Positions 1 through 11,262 of a stretch of DNA of 64,000 nucleotides are shown in pieces. Where the stretch lies: NCBI GenBank assembly GCA_034401135.1, contig JAWZSP010000004.1, forward strand, positions 4,650,001 to 4,714,000, given 5' to 3'. This DNA is from Volutella citrinella (lineage: Eukaryota; Ascomycota; Sordariomycetes; Hypocreales; Nectriaceae). The translations under genes were made by a program, and so were the position numbers. The notes beneath the pieces are model-generated. The model ran no database searches. It was given only the letters and a program-made list of their open reading frames with translations, and had not been told where the DNA came from. The first letter of the stretch is position 1, and each line of letters starts with the position of its first letter.

Positions 1-1
1 G

Positions 2-1897
2 CACGAGGCTGTTGTCACGTATCTACTTTCTATTCCCGATATTCATGTGGACTGTCGAGACAAAAATGGCCAAACACCAGTGTGGTATGCAGCGGCGAAC
101 GGGCTCCGTGCCATAGTACAGACCTTGTCCGAGACAGGAAGCGCCGATATCAATGTTCGAGACATCCGGGGCCGAACGCCGCTTTGGCAAGCTATGGAAG
201 ACGGCCACATGGATGTGGCCCTATATTTACTCCAGGTCCATGATTCGTTTGCCCGTTCAATGACCAGTGGCGGTTTATCCGGGCAGCGCACAGGAACCCG
301 AGAGCACCATCGGGGGACCCTTGAACAGTTCTTTCGGGAATTTAAGCTTGATTGTGATGCCAAGGATGCAGGGGGTTGCACTACTCTTCTGTGGGCCACT
401 AAAAAGGGCCTCGAAGTAGTCGTTCATCTGCTTCTGAAACATACAGCGTCTCATGTCAATGCCAGAGATTCGTGGGGTCGAACCTCTCTTTGGTGGGCGG
501 CGGCATGGGGGCACAAGTCCATCATCAAGGAGTTGCTACTTGCGGAAAACATTGACGCTAACGTGAGAGACAATGATGGATGGACAGCACTTACCTGGGC
601 ATGTTGGGAAGGACATGAAGATGTTGCTGAGCAGCTGCTTGGGTCTACCAAAGTCAACCCTGATCTCGAGGACTATAGTGGACGGAGCCCACTATGGATA
701 GCAGTTTTCAAGCAGCATGGTGCTGTGTTGGAGCATATTCTCGCATCTAACAGGAGCGATCTCAACACGGTTGACCATGAGGGCCAAACGCTACTAATCT
801 GGGCTATCAAGAAGAGTCGAGAGACAGCTGACTCGATTGTCGAAATTTATGGATTCAACCTTTTGGTTCAGCGGCTCATTAGCATGTATAGGGTCAACGT
901 GGACGCACAGGACAGAGGTCATCGCACTGCCTTGTGGTGGGCAGCGGCGAGCGGCCAGAGAAAGATATTGCAGGATCTGATTAGAACAAGGCGCGCCAAC
1001 ATCAACATGCAAGATATGAACGGGCGTACGCCGCTGTTGGCAGCGGTTCGGAATGGCGAAGAAGATGTGGTGCAGGACCTCTTGGGAGCAGTCGACGCCA
1101 GTAGCATTGACCCGGACATCAGCGACGAGGTGGGCCAAACACCTTTAGCAGCAGCGGCATCGCAAGGATATGCAAATATCATCTCCAAACTTGTACAGAC
1201 TGGAAGGTTCGATATCAATGCGGTGGACATCAATGGGAGAACGCCTTTGCATTTGGCAGCAGCGGCAGGACACAGGCCAGCGGTCAAACAGCTATTCAAC
1301 TCGAGCGAGATTGATGTCAACGCGATGGACAGACATCAGAGAACCCCGCTGCATTTGGCAGCACGGGAAGGACACACGCCAGTTGCCAAACTGCTGCTTG
1401 AGTCAAGCGATATTTTGATCAACGCGATGGACATGGACCAGAGAACTGCGCTGTGTTTGGCAGTAATGGCGGGACATGTGTCAGCTGTCAAGCAGCTACT
1501 CAAGTCGACAGGGATTGACATCAACACAAAGGATTTCGATGGCGACACGCCATTATTCAAGGCCATAAAAGGGAAGAATGAGCCTATCATCGAACAGCTG
1601 CTCAAGAGGAGTGACCTGGACGTTGATGCTCAGGATGCCAATCGACGCGACGCATACTCCGAAGCCGTTGAGTGCGAGGCTAAACCCGCCACCAGAAGCC
1701 TACTCAGGACGATGTTATTCCAAGAAAAAGCAAAGAAAGCGCGGTCCAGCCATGCTGGTACCAGGGGGGAGAACCAAGCGGGTGACAATGAGTCTGAAGA
1801 AGAGGAAGACGACGAAGATGTGTTATGGATATCCGAAGCTGCACTTGCTAGAAGTGGTTGTACGCTATCACCGTTGGAGAAGTTAGCCATCGACTAA
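2..1897 (+). CDS. Ankyrin-repeat protein, 5' end outside the window
   Basis: The reading frame is open from base 2 and already shows an ankyrin unit before any ATG, so the start lies upstream and only the C-terminal part (about 630 residues) is visible. At least a dozen ankyrin units follow one another, with cores such as GRTPLHLAAAAGH and QRTPLHLAAREGH. Spacing is often 35-40 residues instead of 33 because of short inserts, as is common in fungal ankyrin proteins. The last 60 residues are not ankyrin: they are basic and then strongly acidic (ESEEEEDDEDVLW). Such arrays bind proteins, and in fungi they often form the C-terminal part of NACHT or other NLR-like receptors. Whether such a domain lies upstream cannot be seen here. 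No intron is visible in this part. The family call is firm; the function is unknown. Confidence 0.85.
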   Translation, partial: HEAVVTYLLSIPDIHVDCRDKNGQTPVWYAAANGLRAIVQTLSETGSADINVRDIRGRTPLWQAMEDGHMDVALYLLQVHDSFARSMTSGGLSGQRTGTREHHRGTLEQFFREFKLDCDAKDAGGCTTLLWATKKGLEVVVHLLLKHTASHVNARDSWGRTSLWWAAAWGHKSIIKELLLAENIDANVRDNDGWTALTWACWEGHEDVAEQLLGSTKVNPDLEDYSGRSPLWIAVFKQHGAVLEHILASNRSDLNTVDHEGQTLLIWAIKKSRETADSIVEIYGFNLLVQRLISMYRVNVDAQDRGHRTALWWAAASGQRKILQDLIRTRRANINMQDMNGRTPLLAAVRNGEEDVVQDLLGAVDASSIDPDISDEVGQTPLAAAASQGYANIISKLVQTGRFDINAVDINGRTPLHLAAAAGHRPAVKQLFNSSEIDVNAMDRHQRTPLHLAAREGHTPVAKLLLESSDILINAMDMDQRTALCLAVMAGHVSAVKQLLKSTGIDINTKDFDGDTPLFKAIKGKNEPIIEQLLKRSDLDVDAQDANRRDAYSEAVECEAKPATRSLLRTMLFQEKAKKARSSHAGTRGENQAGDNESEEEEDDEDVLWISEAALARSGCTLSPLEKLAID

Positions 1898-2658
1898 TCT
1901 TGGCGTTTGCCTACTGATAAATAATACGGCCAGGACAATCCCCGACAAGAGCGGCAAAACTGGGTGTGCAGCAGGCCAGTGGCTGGGGTGCTTGAGACAT
2001 AGCAAAATAACGGTGGATGAAACTGCCGGATAACAGCCAGATGCTACGGGGATCGTGAACTTGCTAAAAATAAGGCGAACCAGGGAGCATACCATCACGT
2101 TAGTACGTACTCCAGTGCATTTCGCCGGTAGGCTGCTGTACACAGTCGGGTTGGAGGCTGAAACGAAGCGGAATGGCGACTCCGAGCGGGTCCCCGAGTA
2201 GGATTCCCGATCCTCGCACCACTTTTACCCGTCTTACTACCCTATTTGACGCTGCCCCTGCGTCATCGGCGAATCTTAGCTACCCGATTTGGCCGTCTTG
2301 ATTCGAGTGATCGGGGAATTTAATGTCGGACGGGCCATGTCGGTGTATGATTGGGGGCTTGTGGTGCCGAATGACAGCCCAGAGACGCTTTCAGGTGTGA
2401 CAGCATTGCGTTGCTGATACTCTGATTGGCCACGCGATCGACAAGACCATGAGGGACATCATTAGGGGGAGCGCTGTGTCGGGGGCCTCCTCTGTTGGCC
2501 CCCATCTGCCTCTTTGGGGTGATTTTTGAAGACAGTCCCCGGGATCATTATATATAGTTACCATATTCATTACTGTAAGTTGCAGCCCGCTCAACAGAGA
2601 ATACGCAGACGCGGCAACATTTCCAACTCAAAGTCTCTTGTCTCTCACTCTGCCAGTC
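1898..2658. other. Intergenic stretch and promoter of the secreted-protein gene
   Basis: No gene is supported here. The stretch carries the 3' flank of the ankyrin gene and the promoter of the next gene. A TATA-like run lies about 105 bp before that gene's ATG. Confidence 0.6.
2549..2556 (+). promoter_or_regulatory. TATA-like element
   Basis: A TATATATA run lies about 105 bp upstream of the ATG at 2659. Position and sequence fit a core promoter; no experimental support is implied. Confidence 0.4.
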
Positions 2659-4501
2659 ATGAGACTCTTCTGTCCCTCATTCTTGCTGCTCCTCAGCCAC
2701 CCTGCCATTCTCCGCGCTGCTCCAGTAGTAGACGGGGAACCGGCTGCGGCTCCTCAATGCAGCGATCCCCTCATGACCGATGCCTCTGCCGATCCAGTCG
2801 CACGATGGAAGGCTGCAAACGCGCAACAAGAATACGCCGACGCGTACCGGTTGTGGGTGCAGGATGCTGCGACCTCGCCGTTGAACTTTAGCGCCTACAT
2901 CGCCAACCACTTCCAGGCCAAGGAGTCGATGGTCTGCGAGAATGTGGGCGATGGGCCATGCAAGAACACTGTCCAATGCAACGAAGTCTCCAAGCCAGCC
3001 GGGTGAGTGATTGGTTCCTCCTGCTTCTATTCCTCCCAGGCGACGCTAATGTTCAGCAGATTTCTCATCATCAATTCCTTTGTCCAGTTGCACCTCGTGA
3101 GTCAAGCCCTCATACCTTGTTAGGTGTGCAATCGCCATGCCCTGGCCTTCTCTAACCTACGAATAGCTACAAAGTAACATCTTCGAGTCCCTCCAGAACG
3201 CCATGAACGACATGCAAAATACTATGACAACCTTTCAGGAAGTGTTTTGTCCACCCAAGAAGGAGAAGAATAATTCTTGGCTGCATGACTTGCTGAATGG
3301 TGTTCAGTTTGCTGTCGGGATTCTCTCTGGATACTCATTCAACATTGGTAAGTTGTAGTTCTTGTGTACTTATGTTGGTATGCTGGACTGAAAACGTGTC
3401 CTGTGCAGGTCTCAAGGCCACCAAGTTCGCCATCGATAAGCCCAATGAATACGGCTTCGTCAAAGATGGTGTGAATGCTGCCATCGGCTTCGGTTTCACC
3501 GAGGGCAAGACGAAGATTCCTTCGTAAGTCACCAGTTCTGAAACGAAACATGGCAAAACACCAGACTAAATGATCCCAAAGCCCCCAGACGCTTCAGAAT
3601 GATCTCACAACTGTCATGGGTTCCATATTCTCCTCGATAATCGAGGCCCAGATTGCCTTTACCCAGTCTCTATTCTCGGGAAATATGGGATCTGCGTGGG
3701 CTATCGCAAACCTGATCAAGGATGGAGCTGCATTGAGTCTCGCTAAAGGACTGAACCGAATGAACATGATCAACGAGGCCCAAAAACTCATCTATGCTCA
3801 GATGCTGCCCTTGGCCTGGAAGAGTTCCACGGTTGAGATTGGGGACTATCCCAAGCGAATCTTCCCAATGATCTTGTAAGAGTACTGACCGCCGGTCTTG
3901 ATATTTTGCTCACTCATGTCACAGGATGGTTCCAGATGACTGTGTCAAGTCAGGCGACAACCTTCACTGGATGGTTGACTCCGAGAAATCCGAGCGCATG
4001 GCCGTGTGCCATGATGGGCATACCTTCTTCATCGGATTTCCAACATTCACAGGCATAAAGAAGGGAGATCCTACGCGAGTTCGCCTCTGGGCACTGCCGG
4101 GCGGAGAAGATACCGAGCTGGATGGGAAGAAATGGGGTGGACTAAAGCTGGACGATTTGGTCATCAGGTACGGTTTGCGCCCCCGAGAAAACCAGAAAGA
4201 CTACTAACACTGCGTTCCCAGTGCTTACGAAGGGTACCGCAAGAACGGTTACAAGAATGGGGTCAAGGCGGACATTGCCAAGTCTGAAGATGGGGCATTC
4301 ATGGGCCAGGGCGTCCGTACACCCGGCGTCGTGCAGCTGCCAATTTGCACGCCAGGACGTGTATTCTCCGAGGCTAGAGAGATTTTGCCAAAGGCAGTCA
4401 AGTGGCAACTCCAGCATGGCACTGAATATGATGGAGGTACTTATCCCTGTGGTGAGGGCATCTTGACGGCGGACGAGATGGCCGCATTTGGCTTCAAGTA
4501 G
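2659..4501 (+). CDS. Secreted protein of unknown function, seven exons
   Basis: The ATG at 2659 opens a typical signal peptide (MRLFCPSFLLLLSHPAILRA). Six introns give one continuous frame. Exons are 2659-3002, 3060-3096, 3167-3347, 3409-3523, 3582-3875, 3925-4167 and 4222-4501, for 497 residues. After the signal peptide come a cysteine-containing segment (CENVGDGPCKNTVQC), a glycine/alanine-rich weakly hydrophobic middle part, and a C-terminal part with further cysteines (VVQLPICTPG, TYPCGEG). I do not recognise a catalytic motif. The overall look is of the large, poorly characterised extracellular proteins found in many Pezizomycotina. It may be secreted into the medium or held at the wall. 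The structure is well supported by splice sites and phase; the role is unknown. Confidence 0.75.
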
Positions 4502-5088
4502 CCGACTGCATTCCAATGGCAGTGTGCACTTTCAATGACGTTTCGAAATGGAAAGCCGTTTTTTTCTTGTTCATCATAGCTATTTTACCATTAATTGAAT
4601 CAGACTTTATAAGAGATGGAAGATCGATGAGCTGTGTCGGTGAGCGGCCATCTGTTCATCAGTTCACAAGGGCTGTCCCATGGGCTTGTTTGTTTGTTCC
4701 CATTCTCGAAGTTGTGCTGTTGTGTGGAACTTGGAACCATCGTCTTACATACCAGTGCCAACGTGAAGCCCGTGTGCCATTGGTTGAGCGAGCAGACCAT
4801 GTCTGACCTTTCCCGACGCCAAGTCAGGCATGAAGCAGGAAGCCAATCGGCGGGACGCGCCTTGTCTCGGAATGAGACTCAAACAACGCATCGGGGTACG
4901 TGAATGGACGATCTGTACATCGCCATGTCCCACACTCCACAATGCGACGTATGTTTTGCAAAATTGCAATCCTGGCCGACTCATGCCGATCGTGGGTCGG
5001 ACTCAGTTGTATATATGGGACATGATGGAGAAACAGCAGCATTCGGTCGTCCAAAGCTCTGTTCAATCGTTTGTCATCAATCGCGAAG
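4502..5088. other. Intergenic stretch with TATA-like element
   Basis: No gene is supported. It holds the 3' flank of the secreted-protein gene and the promoter of the flavoprotein gene. A TATATAT run at 5010-5016 lies about 73 bp before the ATG at 5089. Confidence 0.5.
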
Positions 5089-6408
5089 ATGCGGCCGTTT
5101 GCTCTGCTTCTTCCCGTGCTCTTCTCCCTGGCTAGTGCCGCCTCGGTTGCGAAGGAGGTCGCAACAGAGAAGTACGATGCCATCATCATAGGCGGCGGCC
5201 CATCAGGACTCAGCGCCCTGAGCGCTCTTGGGCGAGTTCGTCGAAAGGTGCTCCTCATCGACTCGGGGCAGTACCGCAACGGTCCCACGCGGCACATGCA
5301 CGATGTGCTGGGCTTTGACGGTGAGCATCAAGGGAGAGAAAATCGACCGAATCCATCGTGCTAACCATCTCAGGCGTCAAGCCGGCCTACTACAGGTGGG
5401 CTGCTCGAAAGCAGATCTCGTTCTACGATACCGTCTCCATGACGAACGGAACAGTGCAAAAGATTACCCCCGAGAAGAACAACGCCTTCTTCAGCGTTCG
5501 TACGAAGTGCCCCGACGGCAGCAAGAAGACGTTCAAGGCGCGCAAGATCATCCTCGGCACAGGTCTACGCGACATACTACCCAAAACGCCCGGCATTGCT
5601 GAGAACTGGGGTAAGGGGATCTACTGGTGCCCCTGGTGCGACGGCCACGAGCATGCCGACCAGCCCCTCGGTCTGCTGGCTTCCCTCGAAGACATGCCCA
5701 AACTGGTCCGCGAAATGCAGACGCTGAACAAGGACATTATTGCCTTTGTAAACGGGACCGACACGCCAGAGATGCGAGCCGCCACCGAGAAGAAGAGCGC
5801 CGACTGGGAGTTGTACTTCAAGATCAAGAATGTCAAGATCGAGAATCGCACCATTACCAGGATCAAGCGACTCCGAGACGGCGAAGTCCATGGCGACCCC
5901 AGCCTACCTAGTGCTACGGAAAACGACCTGTTTGAGGTTATGTTTGAGACGGGCCCGTCGGTTGAGCGAGCTGCCTTCATGACTAGCTGGAAGGACGAGC
6001 AGGCCTCCAAGCTGGGACAACAGATGGGCGTCTTCTTGTACGGCGGCCGGTTGGCCACGAACCAGACTGATGGCTACATCACCAACATCCCCGGCGTGTA
6101 TGCTGTCGGAGACGCCAACTCGGACAACTCCACCAACGTTCCGCATGCGCTCTACTCCGGCAAGCGATGTGCCGTATCCATGCACTGTGGGTATTCATTC
6201 TTTGGTATATGTGAACTACGCTAACGATGATGCAGTGACACTTGAGCTCGAGAATGCACTGGCTGAAATTGCGGAGGCCAAGAAGAGCGGAAAGTATAAG
6301 ACTGAAAACAAGAGAGCCCTCGAGCTGGATGAGCGGGACGTCTGGGATAAGATGAATGGCAAGCGTGGCGATTTGCTCTGGGCTGGAGACTTTGAGCACG
6401 GCATTTGA
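5089..6408 (+). CDS. Secreted FAD-dependent thioredoxin-reductase-like dithiol oxidoreductase (CPWC)
   Basis: Three exons (5089-5320, 5374-6186, 6236-6408) give 405 residues. The N-terminus is a signal peptide (MRPFALLLPVLFSLASA), followed by the FAD-binding Rossmann motif IIIGGGPSGLSAL near residue 33. The redox pair C163-P-W-C166 lies in YWCPWCDGHE. The C-terminal FAD motif GDANSDNSTNVPHAL is present. Where true thioredoxin reductases have a glycine-rich NADPH motif after the CxxC, this protein has GLLASLEDMPKL, without the GxGxxA pattern. That is more like the GliT/HlmI dithiol oxidases, which use oxygen, than NADPH reductases. With a signal peptide it probably acts in the secretory route or outside the cell, on a disulfide-containing small molecule or protein. 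No non-ribosomal peptide synthetase lies next to it here. Family certain; reaction inferred. Confidence 0.85.
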
Positions 6409-6740
6409 GAGGCTGAGTGGTGAGAAGCCTGTTGCTCCAGATTCTTTGAGATATATTACAGAGTACAATTGTAATTTCGTTTCTTCTCTTCAATATTCTC
6501 ACCCGAATGTGTCTTGAACAATGTGTTGCCTCGATTTAACTACGCAGAAAGCACACACGACAGCAACATCAAAGGCATGAGATAGAAGTTCGATAACCTG
6601 GTTCGAAACGGTCTTATTCTGCCATCATCGATCCCACTCCTTCGCATAGTACTTTATCTCTATCCAAGGGGCGAGTACAAGGTAATCACTACGTATTAAA
6701 ATACTCATAGGAAAGCTAGCAAGACATCTGGTGCTGCTAT
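6409..6740. other. Convergent 3' flanks
   Basis: This short stretch lies between two convergent genes. I see only 3' flanking sequence and no coding signal. Confidence 0.5.
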
Positions 6741-7925
6741 CTACCCATCAAGAATACTCTGAAGCTGCTCATGTCGCAACGAAGCGTCAGCAAAAGAAGC
6801 CACCTGATCAAAGTCGTTTGCTGCGATTGCCTCGTAGATGGCAGCAACGCTTCTCGCGACTACAGGAAGATCTTCCTGCCACGATTGCCATGCCCAACCC
6901 ACCTCTTCAACCTTGTCGCTCGCAAAGTCATGGACCTTGATCGACAAAGGCCCGGAGATGCTGGTTGCATGGAGCGCGGTGCCGTCCTGGACTGTCAGCT
7001 TGATCTCGCCTTTCTCGCCGTTGATGGTCCAGACCAGGGGTGCGTCGCCGGGGAATGGCTGTCCACGACGGAACCTGAAGAAGACAGGGGCGCCCTTTTG
7101 TGCAGTTTCGGAGGCTTCCAGCGTGCCACTCGCGAGGATCAAGTCGGGGACGTCTGAGGTCACGGTGTCGATGATGGCGCCAGAGCTGTCACGGAGCTTG
7201 ACCTGGGGCCGCTGAACATGAGTATGGCCTTTGAAGTCGCCCAACTGGCCAACAACATGCTGAACCTGATCGAATACTAAGTAACAAAGTTAGTTTCAAC
7301 AGAGTACTACTGGATATGGGATACTCATACAGTGACCCAGCCCAATTGTGAATATATTGCCACCGATCTCTTTTTGGGTGAAGTATTGCAGGCTTGTCGG
7401 CAGTATCTCACGATCATTTGTGCCCCCAGCCGCATGGAGCTCGCTACTCAAGACCTTGCCGATGCGGCCCTCTCGAATAATGTCGCGAATCTTGACGATT
7501 GGCGGCGCAAGACGACCCTGAAGGCCCACGATGCCTCGTGCACCGCTGGCATTGGCCGCTTGATCGAGGGCCTTCGCAGACTCAGGGTCTTGCGCAAGCG
7601 GCCACTCTACATAGGCATTCTTTCCTGCCTTGATGCTGGGCAGGATGGTGGAATAGTGCACATCGACACGGGTGCAGACTACGACGAGCTCGACCTCGGC
7701 GTCGTTTGCCAGATCCTGCGGATCCCCATACGCCTTGGTCTCACTAGACAGTCCGTAGTGGCTGATTGCCCTTTGCGCAGCCTCGACGCTCGAGTTGCAA
7801 AGTGCCACAATGTTGAATTTGGCTCGACCGCGTGGCGACAGGAGATATGGAAGGTGAGCGTTGCTTGCCCATGAAGTCTTGGCCGAGGACGAGAGGCCGA
7901 TGAGGGCGGTACGGATTGGGGCCAT
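6741..7925 (-). CDS. Gfo/Idh/MocA-family oxidoreductase (Gal80-like)
   Basis: Two exons on the minus strand (7331-7925, 6741-7276; intron 7277-7330) give 376 residues. The N-terminal half is a Rossmann domain (MAPIRTALIGLSSSAKTSW). It contains ELVVVCTRVDVHYSTILPSIKAGKNAYVEWPLA, the place where the family has the substrate-binding EKP motif; here that motif is E-W-P. The C-terminal half is the alpha/beta substrate domain. Members with EWP in place of EKP include yeast Gal80-type regulators and related fungal proteins that bind NAD(P) but may not be enzymes. It could therefore be a dehydrogenase of a sugar derivative or a ligand-sensing repressor. There is no signal peptide, so it is cytosolic or nuclear. 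The splice keeps GLGH joined to LFDQVQHVVGQ, which fits the family. Confidence 0.85.
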
Positions 7926-9302
7926 GATGCGTGAGACTGGGGTATGATAATGATGATGTGAACCCGTGCAGGTAGGCGACGATGTCCCATTTTACCTCAG
8001 ATGCGGGGAGGGCCATGGATGGTGAAGTCGCAATGCGTGTTGTGATTTCTAAGCCTTGATTTGTCAGTTGACCCCTCGTTGGCTGACATGGTGGCATCCC
8101 GCGCAGAGGACTGCTTGGCGATCTTATGTGAGAGCGATGGCGTGATTGCACAGTCAATCAGGCCACATATTGAGCATCTGCTATATCAGGAGTGATTGAG
8201 GGCATCACCATTGAGGGCATCACCAAGAGCCGTACCAAGTCCTGCTGTTTGCGGCTCTCCCAATGACCCCTGTCTGCCAAGTAGCCGGTCAAGAGCTTGG
8301 CGATTACGACGTGGCTTGGCATCAGGAACAGTAACACTGATCCTGACGCAACAGCCATGCGCGCAGACCTGTTAGATGAGAACGGGTGGCTTTCTTAGCC
8401 GCGACACACGCGCATAACAGCGGGTTTAGCTTCAGATCAACCAAAACCGACGGGCAGCAGACAAGGAGCGGTCGGCCGACAGATAAAACGAACGAATTAT
8501 GGATGCTCTCGGGCTCTGGACTGCAAACGGCAGTCCCACTGTCATCGGCCCGTGTCCACCACCATGGATGGTCGATCATGTGTAGTATGCAAAATCCAGA
8601 AGGAAAAGAGGGCCCTGTGACGCAATAGACTTGAGCCGCAGGCGGGATGATGGGGTGGAGTGGAAATAAACCGGCCGGACCTCAACGCCGGAAGTGGCAC
8701 TCGGTTGGCGCTACAAGGCGGATGGTGGGCCTCGGCGATTCAAGAAAACTGCTGCCTGCCCGTCTGCGGCAAAACGAGATGGTAAAATTTGGATTTCAAC
8801 GACGTCACAGGAAGCTCGGGGATGATTGGTCTGATATTGATTGCGGGTGAGTCAAAGTGCCGTGAGCGAGCACCAAGCCCAGAGGTGTCTCAAGTGTCTC
8901 ATCCAGAGATAACGAGGGCAGCGCCAATAGGCTATCCATTCCCTCGGTGTTCTCGCAGGATATTAGGCTCCTAGAAACATGGTATTACAGTCAATTGACT
9001 TGGGACAAAGCAATCCCGTAGCGCCGGGTCGCTCAGACGACGATCGCCATGGCCCGGATATCACGGCTCGACGGCGACAATCAATGCTCCACTCCGCGCC
9101 TAAACAATCGAGCGATGGCATGTCTCTCACTCCTCCATGGAAACCTGCAGATCAGTGATGTCAATGTGGATATTCTTGTCCGCATGCGTGATCCGACCTT
9201 GGTCAATCTGTTGAGAGTCCTGTACATAAGAGATGGCCAACGTACAATGCCCAACACTTCGATAGAGCAGTGTCCCTCACTGCCCAACATCTCATCGTCA
9301 CA
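7926..9302. other. Divergent promoter region between the oxidoreductase and the MFS gene
   Basis: No coding region is supported. The 1.4 kb separates two divergent genes and would hold both promoters. A 15-bp unit (attgagggcatcacc) is present twice in tandem near 8195-8222. Short frames here have no family features. Confidence 0.5.
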
Positions 9303-11262
9303 ATGCAGACCAAGATTTCAGACGACCCTCCAGAAGTCATGGGCCAGACCGACCCGGCGATGTCCAGCCCAGTCGTCGACTCAGAAAAGGACACCGACGT
9401 GTCCAGCGACAATGCTGGCACCAGTAGGCAGCACCTGGAGAAGCTGGGCACCCACGACCGGTACGAAATCACCGAGGACGACTGCTACTCCGAGCTGGGC
9501 TACAGCTTCCCCAAGGCCAAGAAGTGGTACATCCTGACCGTCATCTTCTGGGTGCAGGTGTCCATGAACTTCAACACGTCGCTCTACTCCAACGCCATCC
9601 CCGGCATCGCCAGCGAGTTCAGCGTCAGTGACCAGGCCGCCCGCTGCGGCGCGGCCGTCTTCCTGGTCACGTACGCCTTTGGCTGCGAGCTCTGGGCGCC
9701 CTGGTCCGAGGAGTTTGGGCGCTGGCCCGTCCTGCAGCTCTCGCTGTTCCTCGTCAACGTCTGGCAGCTGCCCGTCGCCCTGGCGCCCAACTTTGCGTCC
9801 GTCATGGTTGGTCGTGCGCTGGGTGGCTTGTCGACTGCTGGCGGTTCCGTCACCCTGGCCATGATTGCCGACATGTGGGAGTCGGATAAGCAGCAGTACG
9901 CTGTGGCCTACGTTGTCTTCTCGTCTGTTGGCGGCTCTGTGCTTGGACCTATTGTCGGTGGGTTCACGGAAGAGTATCTGGACTGGAGGTGAGATGTTCT
10001 GCCGACTTGTGTCCCTTGATGATGACTGACATGCTACGATAGATGGTCGATTTGGATCCAGCTCATCTTCGGGTGCGCCATCCAGCTCATCCACTTCTTC
10101 ACCGTGCCCGAGACACGCACGACCGTCATGATGAACCGCATCGCCAAGAGGCGGAGAAAGGAGACCAACGCCAACATCTGGGGCCCAGATGAGCTCGTGC
10201 CGTTCCGCGACCGCTTCTCCGCCCGCGAGATCATGTCCACCTGGCTCCGTCCCTTCAAGATGTTCCTCACTGAGCCCATCGTCCTGACTCTGTCTCTCCT
10301 GTCTGGCTTCTCCGACGCCCTCATCTTCATGTTCATCCAGTCTTTTGCCCTCGTGTACAAGCAGTGGCATTTCTCCACCGTTGCCATTGGCCTGTCCTTC
10401 ATCCCCATCGGTATTGGATACTTGATTGCGTGGGCGCTCTTCATCCCGGCCATCTGGCGCAACATCAAGGAGCGCCAAGCAAAGCCCAATGATGAGCGAG
10501 CGCAGTACGAGTCTCGACTGTGGTTCCTGCTGTATACCGCGCCGTGTCTTCCCATTGGCCTCATTGGATTCGCGTGGACTATCCAGGGTCCGCCCATTCA
10601 TTGGATCGGGTCCATGATCTTTGCTGCTATCGTGGGCATTGCGAACTTTGCCATTTACATGGCGACGATTGACTACATGATCTGTGCTTGTAAGTGATGC
10701 CTGTGATTGTCTGCATGATTGAATCAGATGCTAACTCGACAACAGACGGACCGTATTCAGCCTCAGCAACCGGAGGCAACGGATGGGCTCGTGATTTCCT
10801 GGCTGGTGTCCTGACGGTGCCAGCGCTGCCTTTCTTCTCCAACATTGGAGCCGAGAGCGGCAAGAACCTCGAGTATGCCTCAACCATTCTCTTCGGCATT
10901 TCGGTGGTGCTTGTAGCTGCCGTGTACGCCGTATACTTCAACGGCCCTAAGCTCCGCAAGCGCTCGCCATTCGCCCAGAAGCTCCAAGGCGATCGCGCCG
11001 ATGCGACCCATGGGGGAGACAGTGGTCAACTTGCTAATGAGAAGCACGGAAGTGAGTTGGATCACGTCCACCAAGTATTTGATAGCGAACCCCTTGCTAA
11101 TGGAACACAGGCCTGTCCACGAATGATCAGCGTCCATCGTATGGTCGGCAATATAGCCAGCAGAACCGCTTCTTTGGCGAGAGCCGCGTGACTCCTCGAG
11201 GAACTCCAAGAGGGACGCCGTCGGCGAGCCGCGCCAACAGCGTGCACAACATGAGGCGTTAA
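9303..11262 (+). CDS. MFS transporter, DHA1 family (polyamine/drug exporter type)
   Basis: Four exons (9303-9988, 10043-10689, 10746-11051, 11111-11262) give 596 residues. The ATG at 9303 is the first in frame. After an acidic cytosolic N-terminus come about twelve membrane segments. The fungal DHA1 features are AFGCELWAPWSEEFGRWPVL (motif A region) and VLGPIVGGFTEEYLDWRW after TM5. The last intron matters: splicing replaces an unremarkable tail by a polar Ser/Arg-rich C-terminus (TPRGTPRGTPSASRANS), a typical phosphorylatable tail. By analogy with the Tpo/Flr group it would export polyamines, weak acids or xenobiotics at the plasma membrane; the substrate cannot be read from the sequence. 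The neighbouring genes do not point to a pathway. Confidence 0.88.

Noticed and set aside
9381..10601. Long minus-strand open frame of about 400 codons
   Set aside because: It lies antisense to the DHA1 transporter, is low in hydrophobic residues, and is a by-product of high third-position GC.
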